Source: Glandiceps talaboti (Eukaryota; Hemichordata; Enteropneusta; Spengelidae). From it: a stretch of DNA of 62,000 nt. Of this stretch, positions 1 through 19,146 are shown piece after piece; position 1 is the first letter of the stretch, and each line of letters opens with the position of its first letter. The stretch is taken from assembly GCF_964340395.1 (NCBI RefSeq), contig NC_135556.1, positions 26,030,223-26,092,222 of the forward strand, read 5' to 3'. Under the pieces are notes generated by a model. That model saw nothing but the letters and a program-made list of their open reading frames with translations. It made no database searches and had not been told where the DNA came from. The translations under genes were made by a program, and so were the position numbers.

Positions 1-111
1 TTGTGGGATGAGAATGGTTCAAAACCCCTCATCCCCTAACTAATAGAATTTACTTCCTATATTGAAATATTGATCTCGCCCCTTATTACATGTAATGTTT
101 ACTTGGTTTAG

Positions 112-7772
<7,661 letters not shown>

Positions 7773-8739
7773 AAATGTGACGTCATAGTATGGTCTACAC
7801 CGAATGTCAAATCATACATCATTGTTTTTGGGGGAGGGTATATATATAACACTCTGTTAGATTCATATTTTAGCTATGTAAAACTCTCAAACTAGGTACG
7901 ACGATCTTTGCTTACACAATCAACATTGATAATGTTACCGTCTTGTTTAAGCAATATTAATGCATTCATAACACTTTGTTATCAAGCAACATCAATTAAA
8001 ATTCATAGATTGTGAGATTGTTATTTTCAGAAAATCTAATATTATCAATCAAAGTAAGTAAAGTAAATCCAATGATATTTCATTTTACAATCATTTTTCT
8101 CATTATATGGGCATGAGTACTCGAAATGTTCAAATAGAAAAGAATTTTTTTTAATGCAATGAGGGTCATGATTACTGCATTAAGACTCTTTCGTTTTTAC
8201 AATTTCATTGAATACACGTAGCAACAGACATTTTTTTCACTAATTTTGATATCTTTTTTCCTCATTATATGGACAATCGTCATGTGTACTTGAAATATTC
8301 AAATTAAAAAGAAGAAATGTTAACGGTGATGGGAACTCAAGATTTGTTTGTATATTTTCATTGAATACACGTAGCAACATTTATGACATCGATTTTTATT
8401 CGAAATATGACTTTGTGTTGTTTAAGTTAGATATAATAGTGAATGTCAACATGTAGTCTATAACCCAGTATATTCCACTTCATACAATAAAATAGACATT
8501 CTGTCATGAATTTAAACAGTATGATAAATATAGCTCTCAATAAAATAGTGTGGGTGAAGGTTTTCAGACCACAGGTTTGTTTTATAAATATATTTTCTGA
8601 TACTACATACAACTATAATATTGAACTTTTAATACCATGTCATTTTTGTGCATTATCGCTGCAACTATCAAATGTTTTATCACCAACAAAAAGGTTAATG
8701 AAACTTAAAGAAGGGGCTATTACCGATGCACAGAAAAAA
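7773..8739. other. Lipoxygenase 3' flank with two-copy ~160 bp repeat
   Basis: No coding sequence seen. Two imperfect copies of about 155-160 bp lie at roughly 8095-8225 and 8255-8380, sharing CATTATATGG and CATTGAATACACGTAGCAAC. An AATAAA sequence at about 8487 could serve a distal polyadenylation site, but the distance from the stop makes this weak. Confidence 0.5.
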
Positions 8740-8839
8740 NNNNNNNNNNNNNNNNNNNNNNNNNNNNNNNNNNNNNNNNNNNNNNNNNNNNNNNNNNNNN
8801 NNNNNNNNNNNNNNNNNNNNNNNNNNNNNNNNNNNNNNN
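8740..8839. other. Assembly gap of 100 N
   Basis: Exactly 100 N, the usual placeholder for a gap of unknown size. It is followed immediately by (GA)n at 8839-8865, so a simple repeat probably caused the break. Confidence 0.99.
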
Positions 8840-8943
8840 AGAGAGAGAGAGAGAGAGAGAGAGAGACGAATGGAAAGGAATGAGGGGACTCCGACCATCC
8901 CATCGTATAAAACCAACATCGCTCATGTATAGGGAAGGTTTAT

Positions 8944-9540
8944 TTAATTTTTTCTGCATGTGCTGAGTGTTTTATCCATCCAGAAGCTTCCGCGTGTAAG
9001 TCTGTATGATTTGTTCTTCCATATCTTTTCAATGCCTATTATTGTGAAGTCGGCGGCGAGGGAGTGGTTGGCTGAGTTGAAGTGATTTGGCACATGATCT
9101 GTTTTGTTTTTATTCCTTATCCTTGGTTCTGCATGCGACTGTAGATTGTATCTCCCGTTTCTCAAACATATATTATACGTGTCACTTCTCACAGTGTATA
9201 CCATATATTAAGTTTGTTGTTTTGCTGTTTATTTGTCCGAAAATTGTGTATTTTGTGTTGTTTGGTCCAGGACCTGCGAACTCTGCTGTCATTGTGTTTA
9301 CAGATTGCACATCGTGATACTTTGCATTGGTGTGATCCTGGTTCTTGTTAAATTGTTGAAAAGTCTGTTGTGTTTCTTGTTGATGAAGATAGATTCCAAA
9401 TCCCGGCCTTTTCCCATGCAATCATTGGTGTTGGAGGCGCGCTAACTTGCACCTTTATGATTTGTGTAGGATGTTAAGGTGCTTTCTTATTGGTTTTTAC
9501 CTTTCGCTGATTTAGTAGTTCTTGTCTGTTGATTGTGTCT
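8944..9540 (-). mobile_element. Decayed Penelope-like element, GIY-YIG endonuclease region
   Basis: In shifting minus-strand frames one can read a Cys-containing segment (RCAICKHNDS), then NLIYGIHCEKC, then HFNSANHSLAADFTIIGIEK and a terminal FWMDKTLS-like block. This order (C..C, NVIY-like, NHFN..H, FTIIGIE, FW..K) matches the C-terminal GIY-YIG nuclease of PLEs. Stops and frameshifts break the frame, so it is not functional. Confidence 0.7.
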
Positions 9541-10339
9541 ACTTTCTTCAATTGTTGTGTTATGTGTGACCTTTTGAATCAGTTGACAGGTAATAACAAG
9601 ACGTACCTCTTTATGTTAATACATGAATTATTTTTATATATCGCGATTTTCTCTTCAGATGGACCCAGTCGTCACACTGTACAATATTTAACACACAACT
9701 CTCTATGACTCGTATTTTGGATGTTCCTTGTTTTATAACTTCCGAAAGAAGCAATATTGTTTAACATTTGAAGCACGAAAATTACATTTGAATAATATGT
9801 ACCAAAAGTACGATTGAGAATACAAAAGAAAGCTAATTTTAAAAATGTACCAAAAACTACACGAAACACGTGCTTTGAATAAAATACTTGTCAACTTCAA
9901 ACTCAGGTTAGTCAGTCAGTATAGAATGTTTTAACATGTAAATTTCGTTTGTTTTAACTATTCAGAGAAATCAATATCTCTGGTGAAGTGATAACAGGTG
10001 CAAATATTTTCATTAGTTTCCTTGGAAATATTCTGCATGCCTTTCAAGAATGTCTTAGTAAATTTATTAAAAAATACCTTCTACAAAAAAGAATTGACAG
10101 TTGAACCAATGAAAATCCACGGGTATTCAAAAACTCATTAGTTATAAAAGTATGATTCGAAAATAACAAACATGTTTTAACAAAACCCTGTATATTGTGA
10201 CATTTGTCTGAATTGAAGCTTTATGTGTGCGAGTACAAATCAGAGGGAGTTGTGGGTAAAACATTACATGCAAATTCTGTGTGCAAGTACAAATAAGAGG
10301 GAGTTGTGGGTAATGTTTAATGAAAATTCTTGGTTCATT
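9541..10339. other. Intergenic, no feature seen
   Basis: AT-rich sequence without a credible coding frame. An 11-bp GAGGGAGTTGTGGGT-type phrase occurs twice near 10230 and 10300, a small local duplication. Confidence 0.4.
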
Positions 10340-10445
10340 TTTTTTTTTGGGGGGGGGGGGGCATGACATCTTTTGAGAGCGCGAGGGGGGGGGGGGGGCT
10401 GCGAATTGTTTTTGACCAAAACATTTTCTCCCTCCCCCTCCTGTT
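10340..10445. repeat. Poly-G dispersed repeat, copy 3
   Basis: Order: T run, G run, CATGACATCTTTTGAGAGCG, G run, CTGCGAATTGTTTTTGACC, AAAAC. The same order occurs at 24610-24690, so these are two copies of one element. Confidence 0.8.
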
Positions 10446-10589
10446 GTAAATTCTGACCGCAGCCTAGGCTATGTATATTTGAGAATCGTATTCCTTTATA
10501 GTTACTTTAAAGTAATACAAGCTGAGTTGATACATTTGGAGTGTAATATTTGTGGTACATACTAATAGTCCCCCAACATATCCTCATTG

Positions 10590-10860
10590 CATCACCAGGA
10601 CATTCTGTTGACCTTGGCAAAGTAAAAATCTGACAATGAAACCAGGCACTGTGAACGGATAGTAAAGGATGCCGTTTACATCAAGACATTTAAGCCATCA
10701 TTGAACAGAGACCGAGAGCGATACAAACATCCAGGCACCTTGGCCTATGGCCTTTTATTTAGGCTCACGTGTCCGTGTGGTCACGTGTTCTGAATAGTAT
10801 ATCAATATGTTGACAAAGACTGAAGTGTTTAGTCGAAAATTTCAGTAAAATCTTCAAGCT
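10590..10860 (+). mobile_element. Retroelement C-terminal fragment (GIY-YIG type)
   Basis: From 10652 the plus strand reads ERIVKDAVYIKTFKPSLNRD followed by RERY. The pattern EAxYIxxxKPxLNRDxxRY is the end of GIY-YIG endonuclease domains attached to PLE-like reverse transcriptases. Upstream coding sequence is missing, so this is a 5'-truncated relic in the opposite orientation to its neighbours. Confidence 0.6.
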
Positions 10861-11129
10861 TTTGTTTGGAACAAAAGCTTAATTCTATATTATTAATCTT
10901 CTTTTCTTTACATGAATAATAAGGTGTGATTCATCTCGTTAACGACAGCCTCATATAAGGCACACGCCGTCAGAAGGATATTTCGCAGTGTCGCGGAAGA
11001 ATTATCAGCTTTGGTGTGCGAGCATTGCTAACTTATGTTGAGAAATGTTACATTTTGACATGGTAATGAAATAAAGTGTGGGCGGAGAACCAAATGGAGT
11101 TTAGAAAGAAATATAGGCGTACTAAAACA

Positions 11130-11230
11130 GATCTGAGATATGTATGTATGTATGTAAGTATGTATGTATGTATGTATGTATGATGTATGTATGTATGTAT
11201 GTATGTATGTATGTATGTATGTATGTATTA
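11130..11230. repeat. (GTAT)n microsatellite
   Basis: About 23 units of TATG/GTAT with one deletion near 11182. Confidence 0.95.
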
Positions 11231-11239
11231 GTTAAAGAA

Positions 11240-12150
11240 ATAGACTCAGTCCAACTACGACAATTGAAGTTAAAAGAAGTGGGTGGGAGTACATCTAAAT
11301 GTTGGCAAAGTGTGAGGTAGAAATTCAAGATGTCTCGACCAGTCACTATAATCTTCTTGCCTTCTTCAGGGTAAAACTAATAGATAAAATGGATAAAATC
11401 GAAAGTCACAAAATGCTAAAAATGAATAATGAATACAGGATAAAAGTGTTGGAATAAATGCTACAGATATGGAAGTAAAATATGACTACAGGGTGAAAAG
11501 ATCTCACTAACCTCGAACGTATTCCTGGATGGTAAACTGAATATGAATGAAGAGAGTAGCCTTAGGTGGGCTTAAAAAGAAACGTAGTATGGCCACCAAG
11601 CTTGAAAGGGAAAGGGGGACAATAGGCGGGGGGGGGGACGACTGAAAAATAAATGGAAAGTACGTTGACAAAGGCGAGGAAGAAAGTGGTCAAAAAGGGG
11701 GAAAGTTAACCCTCTTTACGGTTAATACCCTTGGGTGACAGTGTGTCTAAATTGTTGATGTACGAGAGTTCATGCTGTCTTCTGACCCTTGTGTTAGTAG
11801 TACGCATCTTCTTACATAAACATAAAAAGTGAGTAAGCTTATGCCCGGGTTGATTGAAGTGTTCGGATACAGGGGTCGATTTGCTGTTATCAATAGTGTA
11901 GACATGTTCATAAATACGTCTCTTAAATACTCGTTTTGTTTCCGCGATGTATTGTTTAAGACATTTCTGACAGGTGATGACATAAATGAGATTACGAGTG
12001 GTACATGTGATGTGACCTATGACATTGTGAGTGTTGTTGGTGGTCGTGCTGGTTACTGTGTTACCTTCGGTGATAAATTCACATTGGTTACATTGACCAC
12101 AGCGTTTAGTAGTGCCTGGATTATCAGAGATGTTTTTTGGGTTAATTTAG
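11240..12150 (-). mobile_element. Penelope-like element 3' end with open GIY-YIG domain
   Basis: From about 12150 down to a stop at 11706-11708 one minus-strand frame stays open. It shows KRCGQCNQCEFI, then TRNLIYVITCQKCLKQYIAE, then HFNQPGHKLTHF, and ends LDTLSPKGINRKEG. These are the Cys-rich lead, the GIY-YIG-like core (YIAET in place of YVGET), the NHFN-H segment and the usual terminal block of a PLE endonuclease. The 3' flank (11706 down to about 11250) contains CCTGAAGAAGGCAAGAAG, a phrase common after PLE coding regions. A long microsatellite cuts the 5' side at 12160. Confidence 0.8.
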
Positions 12151-12157
12151 CCTGTAC

Positions 12158-12169
12158 TAGTGTGTGTGT

Positions 12170-12244
<75 letters not shown>

Positions 12245-12395
12245 TACGTACGTACGTACGTACGTACGTACGTACGTATGTATGTATGTATGCATGCATG
12301 CATGCATGCATGTATGTATGTATGTATGTATGTATGTATGTATGTATGTATGTATGTATGTATGTATGTATGTATGTATGTATTTATGCGCGTAG

Positions 12396-12492
<97 letters not shown>

Positions 12493-12495
12493 ATA
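12158..12495. repeat. Compound (GT)n-(ACGT)n-(ATGC/ATGT)n-(CTAT)n microsatellite
   Basis: A 340-bp array in blocks: GT, then ACGT, ATGT, ATGC, ATGT and CTAT. Each block differs from its neighbour by one base per unit. Confidence 0.95.
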
Positions 12496-12657
12496 TCCAC
12501 CCATCTATGCATGTGTGTATTCTGACAAGGCTAACGCATAAATATGTGCAGGACATGTACATTACCGTATATCAGTACATTTATTTAACAATTGATGTAT
12601 GTTTTTTTAAGATACATTTTCGTGTTAGTAGACTTTGTCTCTTCAATATATTCATTT

Positions 12658-13102
12658 TCACTTGTTGCCATTGAAGCAGTCTATTTTCACTTTGTACTCT
12701 CCGTCGACTTTCTCCCATATAGTAAGAACTTTGCCAACGTCAGCTATAGAGTCATCCTCTTTAACCATTTCAAAGATTCCTCGTATATATGCTGTTTTCC
12801 CATCTTCAATCCCTCCACACTCTTCTATTTTGAAGTTAATCTTTGCACCACCCTCAGACTTCAGTTTGACATGAAGTTCCTCGGCAGCTAGCAAAGCAGA
12901 ATAGAAAAAATGCTAAATTGTAACAGAATGCACGGTACATCAAATGGCAGTGAGGACATTTTATAAGTAGCACAGGCTTTTATAACAATTTCATCATTTG
13001 TTGTGAGTGGTTACGTGGTCACCATGGCAACGTAGTCGTCAAAGGGCAATGAATTATTTGATCGCCTCTTGGTTGACTACTGCAATGCAAGTCTCGTTTT
13101 CG

Positions 13103-13173
<71 letters not shown>

Positions 13174-13577
13174 AATGTGACATTATGACAATGTACACTT
13201 GAAGTGCCTCGGTCAAAATTCATAAAGTCATCCTAACTTGGTGTACAGAGCTACCGTGGCTAGGTATAGTTCCACGTAAGGAGTAATGACTCGATTATAA
13301 AACCATTTTAGTCTAAGTGGCGATACCTATATCAATGGTAACAGTATAGGAAAGTCACCTCGTTGCTTGATTCTATATCAAATTGAGGTTACGTCGACCT
13401 CTAGGCTATTTATACAATCTCACCTTTACGCCCGAATTCTGTTTCTTTGCCAGGTGCCATAATCTTACAATCTTCGGTGTAATACTCAGCAATACCCTTC
13501 ATGTCACCTGCATTGTACATGTCCACTAACTTTTGCATAATGTCAGAGAAAATAGCTCTCAAATTAGAGTCAGCCAT
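12658..13577 (-). CDS. Small SnoaL/NTF2-like protein, two exons
   Basis: Exon 1 is 13577-13424 (start ATG at 13577 in the context AACATGG, donor GTGAGA). Exon 2 is 12887-12658 (acceptor TTTGCTAG, stop TGA at 12658-12660). The product is about 127 residues, the usual size of a single NTF2-like fold. The N-terminal part has NAGDMKGIAEYYTEDCKIMA, typical of the SnoaL/DUF4440 group, and the C-terminal part has the strand-rich GKVLTIWEKVDGEYKVKIDC with the conserved W. Such proteins are small cone-shaped barrels that bind or convert small ligands; no specific substrate can be inferred. The intron carries a (CT)n tract at 13107-13170. Confidence 0.85.
13107..13170. repeat. (CT)n microsatellite in intron
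   Basis: About 32 CT units within the intron of the SnoaL-like gene. Confidence 0.95.
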
Positions 13578-14999
13578 GTTGTATAATTATAGATTTGCAA
13601 AGTAGACAGCTCGAGTAACTCAGCAAGGTCAACTCAGTTAACAAGGGTCACGTGGTGCATTGGTGCTACTGAGCCAATAAAGGGGAACATGGCACTGTCC
13701 ACAGCAACATAACAGTCAATTTTTAAAAGAGAAAATTAAGAATAAATTGATATGAATACATCTGTATATATACACAATATTTTTTGTTACTAGTATATAC
13801 AACTAAAATACTGAAATCAACGAAAGTTAACTATTCACTTACATCATCACTTTGCATAGTTTCGGACACCCCTTCTTTGAATGGATCAACTCTTGTTATT
13901 GTAAACCAATGTGACACGTGTAAAGCACTATCAGACACTCTGACCGTGGCATTGTGTCACAGCTTCCTGCAAATAGTTGTCTGAGGTCACAACAATCATA
14001 ACGTCGTGTACAACAATTTTTTTAAAATGCCATTATGTATCTCCACAGACAATTCAAGTAAAAACGTCTTACTTGTCTGTGATATCTTTGAGTAATTCTT
14101 GGGTTTCGTTCATAAAGTCACCTTTCACTTAATTCTATGGTTCTCTGTTGGTCACGTTACAAATAAAAAACGAAAGTTAAAAAGTACGTGTAAGAGGTTA
14201 TGTATTACAAGATGGCGATACTTTCATTTCATAATCATACTTTAGCAGTTTATATGACTTAGAAATGACAATTATAGGAAACTTTGAACCATTTGTTCAT
14301 TAAAGTTCCAATATTTCAGCAATTTTCGCTGATATACTTGCTCGTTGAGTCGCCTAAATGACGTGATTTTTGTAATCCTGCTATATAGGGCGTTAGTTTT
14401 AATTCCGAATCGCCAGTTGAAGGTCGGACGAGTCAGAAGAAATACGGTCGCCTTTTAAACTTACTCTAAATAAATATTGTTACCTTACTTCAGCGCAATT
14501 GCGTTCTCTTAATTTAATTTACTTGTGTAATTGCACATTGAGGAATATCAGACGAAGATGGTCACAAATGAAGTAGGGAAAGTTCAGTTTTTAATAAATT
14601 CAATTCTTCCATCATTTATGTTGTAACGCTATTAAGGTGGCACAACGACACAATCCAATTATCAAAGTCATATTTGAGCTTTCTATCATGGTCGCTTCGT
14701 CATCAATACAAACAAAGCCCTTTCGTGTAAGACCACGATTTGAATTAAAACACGTGTGGAATGTAAACCTTTATTGAACATGCCATGGACTCAATATGTG
14801 GGCAAAATTAAGAAAATGATGTTTGTGAAATGTGAAATCTTTACAAAGAAATATATAACCTTTACTTCTATTTGTTTATTCCATCTCTGAGTCGGTGTCA
14901 ACGTAGCCTGATACAAGTTGAACAGTGACTTCTGTACAAGATTCTCGCAAAGCTTTCGTGCTCGCTTGCCTTCACTTCACATATCCGTTCGATTAACCC
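13578..14999. other. Intergenic, upstream of SnoaL-like gene
   Basis: No coding frame of quality. A TATATAG at about 14386 in the plus direction could be a core promoter element, but no transcript is recognisable downstream. Confidence 0.35.
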
Positions 15000-15002
15000 A
15001 CA

Positions 15003-16004
15003 CTTGAATTTGAATTTGAATTTATTAGATAAAAATTTATACAATTACAAATTAAAAATCAAGGTGTAAACAATCGGTGAGGACAACACATAAAAGTATT
15101 TTTAAAAACACGCCGTAGCAACAATGGTACAGAAAAATGTATTACTGACAGTAAACATGACAGAACACCAAATAGAGTTATAAAATACACTTTTGATTTG
15201 ACTCACAATTAAAAAGATGAAGGACTAAATTGTTACAAAAATATTATGTTCTTTAACCTCTAGTTTGTTCCATAGAAAAGATTTGACATGACTTTTACAA
15301 CTATTTCTGTATGAGACATGTTTCACTGAGAGGGGAGACTATTCCAAAGACCAATGCCTGTGTAGGCGAATGAACTCTTACCCATACCACTGACTCTTGG
15401 AACTACACATGACAGTTCACTCGCTCTTGTTCTATAACTGTGCCGATTATGGACCATTTCTATATTGCAAATTAAGTACTCAGGAGCACAACGATTTATG
15501 ATGTTGAACATATGATTGAGTTTTAATTGCTCAACCCTCAATTCTACTGGAAACATACCTACAAGTTTAAATTGATTATATCCAATGTGTGTTCTAGGAG
15601 CAGCACTAAGTATGTATCTTATAGTGTTATTTTGCAGAACTTGTAATCTACCGTTCAACTTCTTTGTGAGACCACTGAACCATGATGAACAGGCATAATC
15701 GAAATGGCACTGAATCAAAGCCGAGACAAGTAATTTCTTTGTCTTCAAATTAAAATATAGTATTTATACGGTATAAAAATGTAAGTTTGTTTGCGTATTT
15801 AGATTGTACTGTAGAAGCGATAATCTCACCAGATAAAGACCGATCCAATGAAACCCCTAGTGTACTAGTGTACAGCGCCTCTGAATTGCTTACTTGAATT
15901 GTTGGCGCTTTATAAGTCATTGTATATTTACTTATCATACCCAATGCCAAACGAGCAACAGACAGGACCTCAGGTGTCAGCGCTCTAGTCCAATTTCGAG
16001 TCAT
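15003..16004 (-). pseudogene. Decayed non-LTR retrotransposon (LINE), 3' part
   Basis: The minus strand reads TLGVSLDRSLSGE and FLYRINTIF and then, after a stop and frame change at about 15750, LVSALIQCHFDYACSSWFSG, RLQVLQNNTIRYIL and GLWNSLPSQ. This order (LGV.LD.SL, HFDYA..W, LQ..QN...R, WN.LP) is the C-terminal reverse-transcriptase/thumb region of CR1/L2/Jockey-type LINEs. The 3' end has the direct repeat TTCAAATTCAAATTCAA (15003-15021), typical of LINE tails. The stop and frameshift make it dead. Confidence 0.85.
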
Positions 16005-16139
16005 TCTTTATTCACCATTCATTCATTCTTATTTTATTTATCTATTCAATAACCGATTTCTTTACATTATTTATTGATGTATTTTGTTTATTTAAGTATG
16101 TATTAATTCTATAGATATTGATATTGTACGGTATACAGA

Positions 16140-16290
16140 ACTATCTCGTCACGGTGAGTAGTAGACTGTAAGATACGTCGTGACTTTTCTCCCTCACCGG
16201 CCTCCTCTCACGTGTTAGGGGTTGCCTGATGTTTGGGGGCGCCCCGTCACGTCGTACCTTACAGACTAGGTGAGTAGTCAGAGTAATATA
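16140..16290. mobile_element. Foldback (MITE-like) element, tentative
   Basis: Inverted arms pair about 16157-16177 (ACTGTAAGATACGTCGTGAC) with about 16246-16267 (GTCACGTCGTACCTTACAG), with two mismatches. The GC-rich interior (GGGGGCGCCCC) contrasts with the AT-rich surroundings. Target-site duplications were not resolved. Confidence 0.45.
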
Positions 16291-16684
16291 AGCATATGAC
16301 TCGTCGACGAAGATTGGCAGTATTATTGTAGTATTCAAAGTTGATGACCACGGTAGCTATAAAACATACAGTTAACAACTACAACAAAACAGTGGCAAGA
16401 GCAAACGTTACATTCTGTTGCCAAGTATTTCATTTGGTTTGACTCATTCATTCATCTATAGTGCTGTATTTTGTACTACTTGTTACCATGATTGTACACA
16501 GACGTCAATACATTAATATTCCTTGTCACAGTTTTTCTTCGACAGAGTTAATCAGAATCAATCAGAATTACAAAGTCTACAAAATGTCGTCACGGTAAAC
16601 TGATAAAAGTGACAACCTGTTTCACTTTACAGTACAATATTTAGCCAAGCCAAACCGAATAATTAGTTTACTTCCGTCCCCAGG

Positions 16685-17750
16685 TTACATAACTTTGCAA
16701 GATCTGGGCCTTTCGTAGTTTTGTGTGAATGCCATGTCAAAAATCTTCGACAAAACGGTTGTGGTATTTGTATGACCACTACTACTGCGATCAGCCGATA
16801 CAACGACAGTAAAAATACGACTTCGTTGAATTCCAACCTTACTTAACTTGTCTACTTCAGGTTCCAATTCATGCCTTTTTTGGTCCTCGTTTTCGTACTC
16901 AGGATGGAAAATGATACCAAAGTAGTTGTCTGATCCTGAAAAGTAAGCAGTTAATAGAAAGACATAACTTTGCATTGGATTGTGATAATGTAAGCCGAAT
17001 CGAGTTCTTTCTTTATAGGTAGTATATATCCATCATTTCTATACCGACAAATGGAGTGTTTCCAAACGTAAAGAGTAGGATGATGTAAAGATGTAAAGAC
17101 ATTTTGGAATTGTGTTTCTTACCTTGAAATTTCATGCTGATTTGGTGGGGGATATCTCGTTGGCAGTAATGGAGGAAAATGTTTGCAGAATGTATCTCCT
17201 GTGTGTCGCTGAACTTTTTTGGTTTGACAGTTACATGTGCAGATGTCTCATCAAATAGTGGAGCGATTCTTCCTCTGCCGTCAGTCCTGGTATTTTTTAC
17301 GTTAAACCGACCAATAGGCTCCCGAGAATAGTTCATGTCCTTTGGTTTTGATGAGTAAACGTTGACAGATGAGTTAAGCTCGCCGTCTTCCCCGCCATCT
17401 AATGGACAAACCGATAAAAGTGAAACTGGCTCCATGCCTTTGTGCGGCCGACGTAAGGTTTCACGTTGAGTTGGCTCCTTTGCAAAGTGTTCGTCTATTA
17501 TTTCAAAGTCCACATCTTGGTGGCTAATTACGTCATCAATATTAGTGTGATCTGTCATTTGGGCAACAGCCCCAGTTACAGTTTCGGTGCAACATGCATT
17601 TTGTAATTGGGATCCATCAATGTGGTATTCTGCACGCTTGAAAATGGAGGACTTGTAACTGTGTATGATTGGATCCGTACGAGTTCTTTGGAAATTGTGA
17701 TCCCCAAAGTCTGTGTACTTTTCCTTGGCGGTGTTTGCTGCCAGCAAGGC
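16685..17750 (-). CDS. Degenerate IFI44-like GTPase C-terminal exons (likely 3' end of the 21.4-kb gene)
   Basis: Exon 17750-17123 (acceptor GACTCCACAG, donor GTAAGA) and terminal exon 16935-16685 (acceptor TTTTCAG, stop at 16685). Their entry phases and positions equal those of the last two exons of the intact GTPases at 32750/31553 and 39882/39174. The last exon reads YFGIIFHPEYENED and GIQRSRIFTVVV, against LFGVVTHIDF and GIDISRIFTIAN in the intact genes. The end of the previous exon reads EIHSANIFLHYC against KIHAVVYIHKFS. The GTP-specificity motif THID is replaced by FHPE and the DVPG motif is not recognisable. The long exon also carries an acidic, Ser/Thr-rich insertion. Seen: homology and loss of motifs. 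Inferred: a pseudo-GTPase. I could not find the exon of phase 1 to 0 needed to join it to the N-module at 19147. Confidence 0.6.
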
Positions 17751-17892
17751 CTGTGGAGTCAAAACACAATGAAAACATTACATGGTTCATACACTTAAAT
17801 CCTCACTGTCAGTCGCCATCTGAAGTAATCAAGGGTTTCCGACTGCAATTTCTTTTGTTTCATCCCTTGAATTCTTTCTTTCTCGATTTTGA

Positions 17893-17952
17893 ATGTTAGC
17901 ACGCCCTCAAACTATAACCTGATTATGAATGTTAGCACGCCCTCAAATTGTT
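17893..17952. repeat. Short tandem duplication
   Basis: GAATGTTAGCACGCCCTCAAA occurs at about 17891 and again at about 17928. Confidence 0.8.
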
Positions 17953-18430
17953 TATTAGTTTTAAAGACTACGTATACAACCCCTTATCTTGTGTCTCCAA
18001 TTTGTTTCTGGAAGTGACCAACATACAACCGTTAAAAGAAAGAGTTCAAGGGATGCTAGCAAATCACGTGACCGGAATCAAGGTGCAATGTCGCATCGTG
18101 AGCTACTTATTTAAAGAAAAAATGCTCTTTTGCAAGAATACTCATATGGTGAGGAATCAGCATACTTGCTATTAAAAACTTTGCAAGAAGGTACTTCCTA
18201 CAAAAACACACCAACAAGGCAAATCATACCATGCGAAAGCCACGCTATCATATGGTGGAATTTATACCCCGATCTTGGTATGTATAAGTATAAGTATACA
18301 CAGTCTTATTTAATAATACACGTACAGCTATAACCTCAGACCACTCACTATAAATTAGCCTTACAAAAGTAAATACCTTTCCACATCGTCGTTTTGTAAT
18401 CAGCTTTTTAAATTACAGCGACATTTCAGA

Positions 18431-18624
<194 letters not shown>

Positions 18625-19146
18625 GGTCCTCTGTTATGGTCTGAGGGGGTAGCATATATACAAAATATACATACCGCATGTACAATTGATCCCAGACAAG
18701 GGCCACCTTCTCCTAGGGCGCCCTCAAAACAAGTTATTTTGTTATCACGTCTACCACTGTCACTTACACCTGCAATAACAAAGCTAAAACATTCAAATCC
18801 CCATCTATTACATGCTGATCATTAAAAGGTGCGCCATTCAAGGCCTGGATATTCGACATCGGAGTTAATGACATATTATCAACGAAAATAAATGTGCAAA
18901 TGAATAACCTATACAGCATACTTAATAACTTGTGAATAATAACAATCACACAGGCATATATACCTCAGACCACTAAAAGTGGTCTGAGTATATACTAAGG
19001 CTGGAAGTCTAACACAAATACTGGTAATACTTAAAACCAAAATACTCCCTGAAAAAAAAAAGTTTTTAAAATTACACATTTGCTACTAAGTTTACTGAAG
19101 ATAGTAATGTCAAGTGTTTCTGCAAAGTTCAAATTATCTACCTCAC

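Noticed and set aside
11829-12395. 188-codon plus-strand frame at the PLE fragment
   Set aside because: It is antisense to the well-conserved GIY-YIG frame on the minus strand and ends in microsatellite sequence.
18764-18949. Possible missing exon of paralogue C (ICTFIFVDNMSLTPM...LLLQ)
   Set aside because: It has a GTGTAAGT donor, but none of the available acceptors gives the phase needed between exon 3 and the 17750 exon, and no similarity to the P-loop exon is visible.
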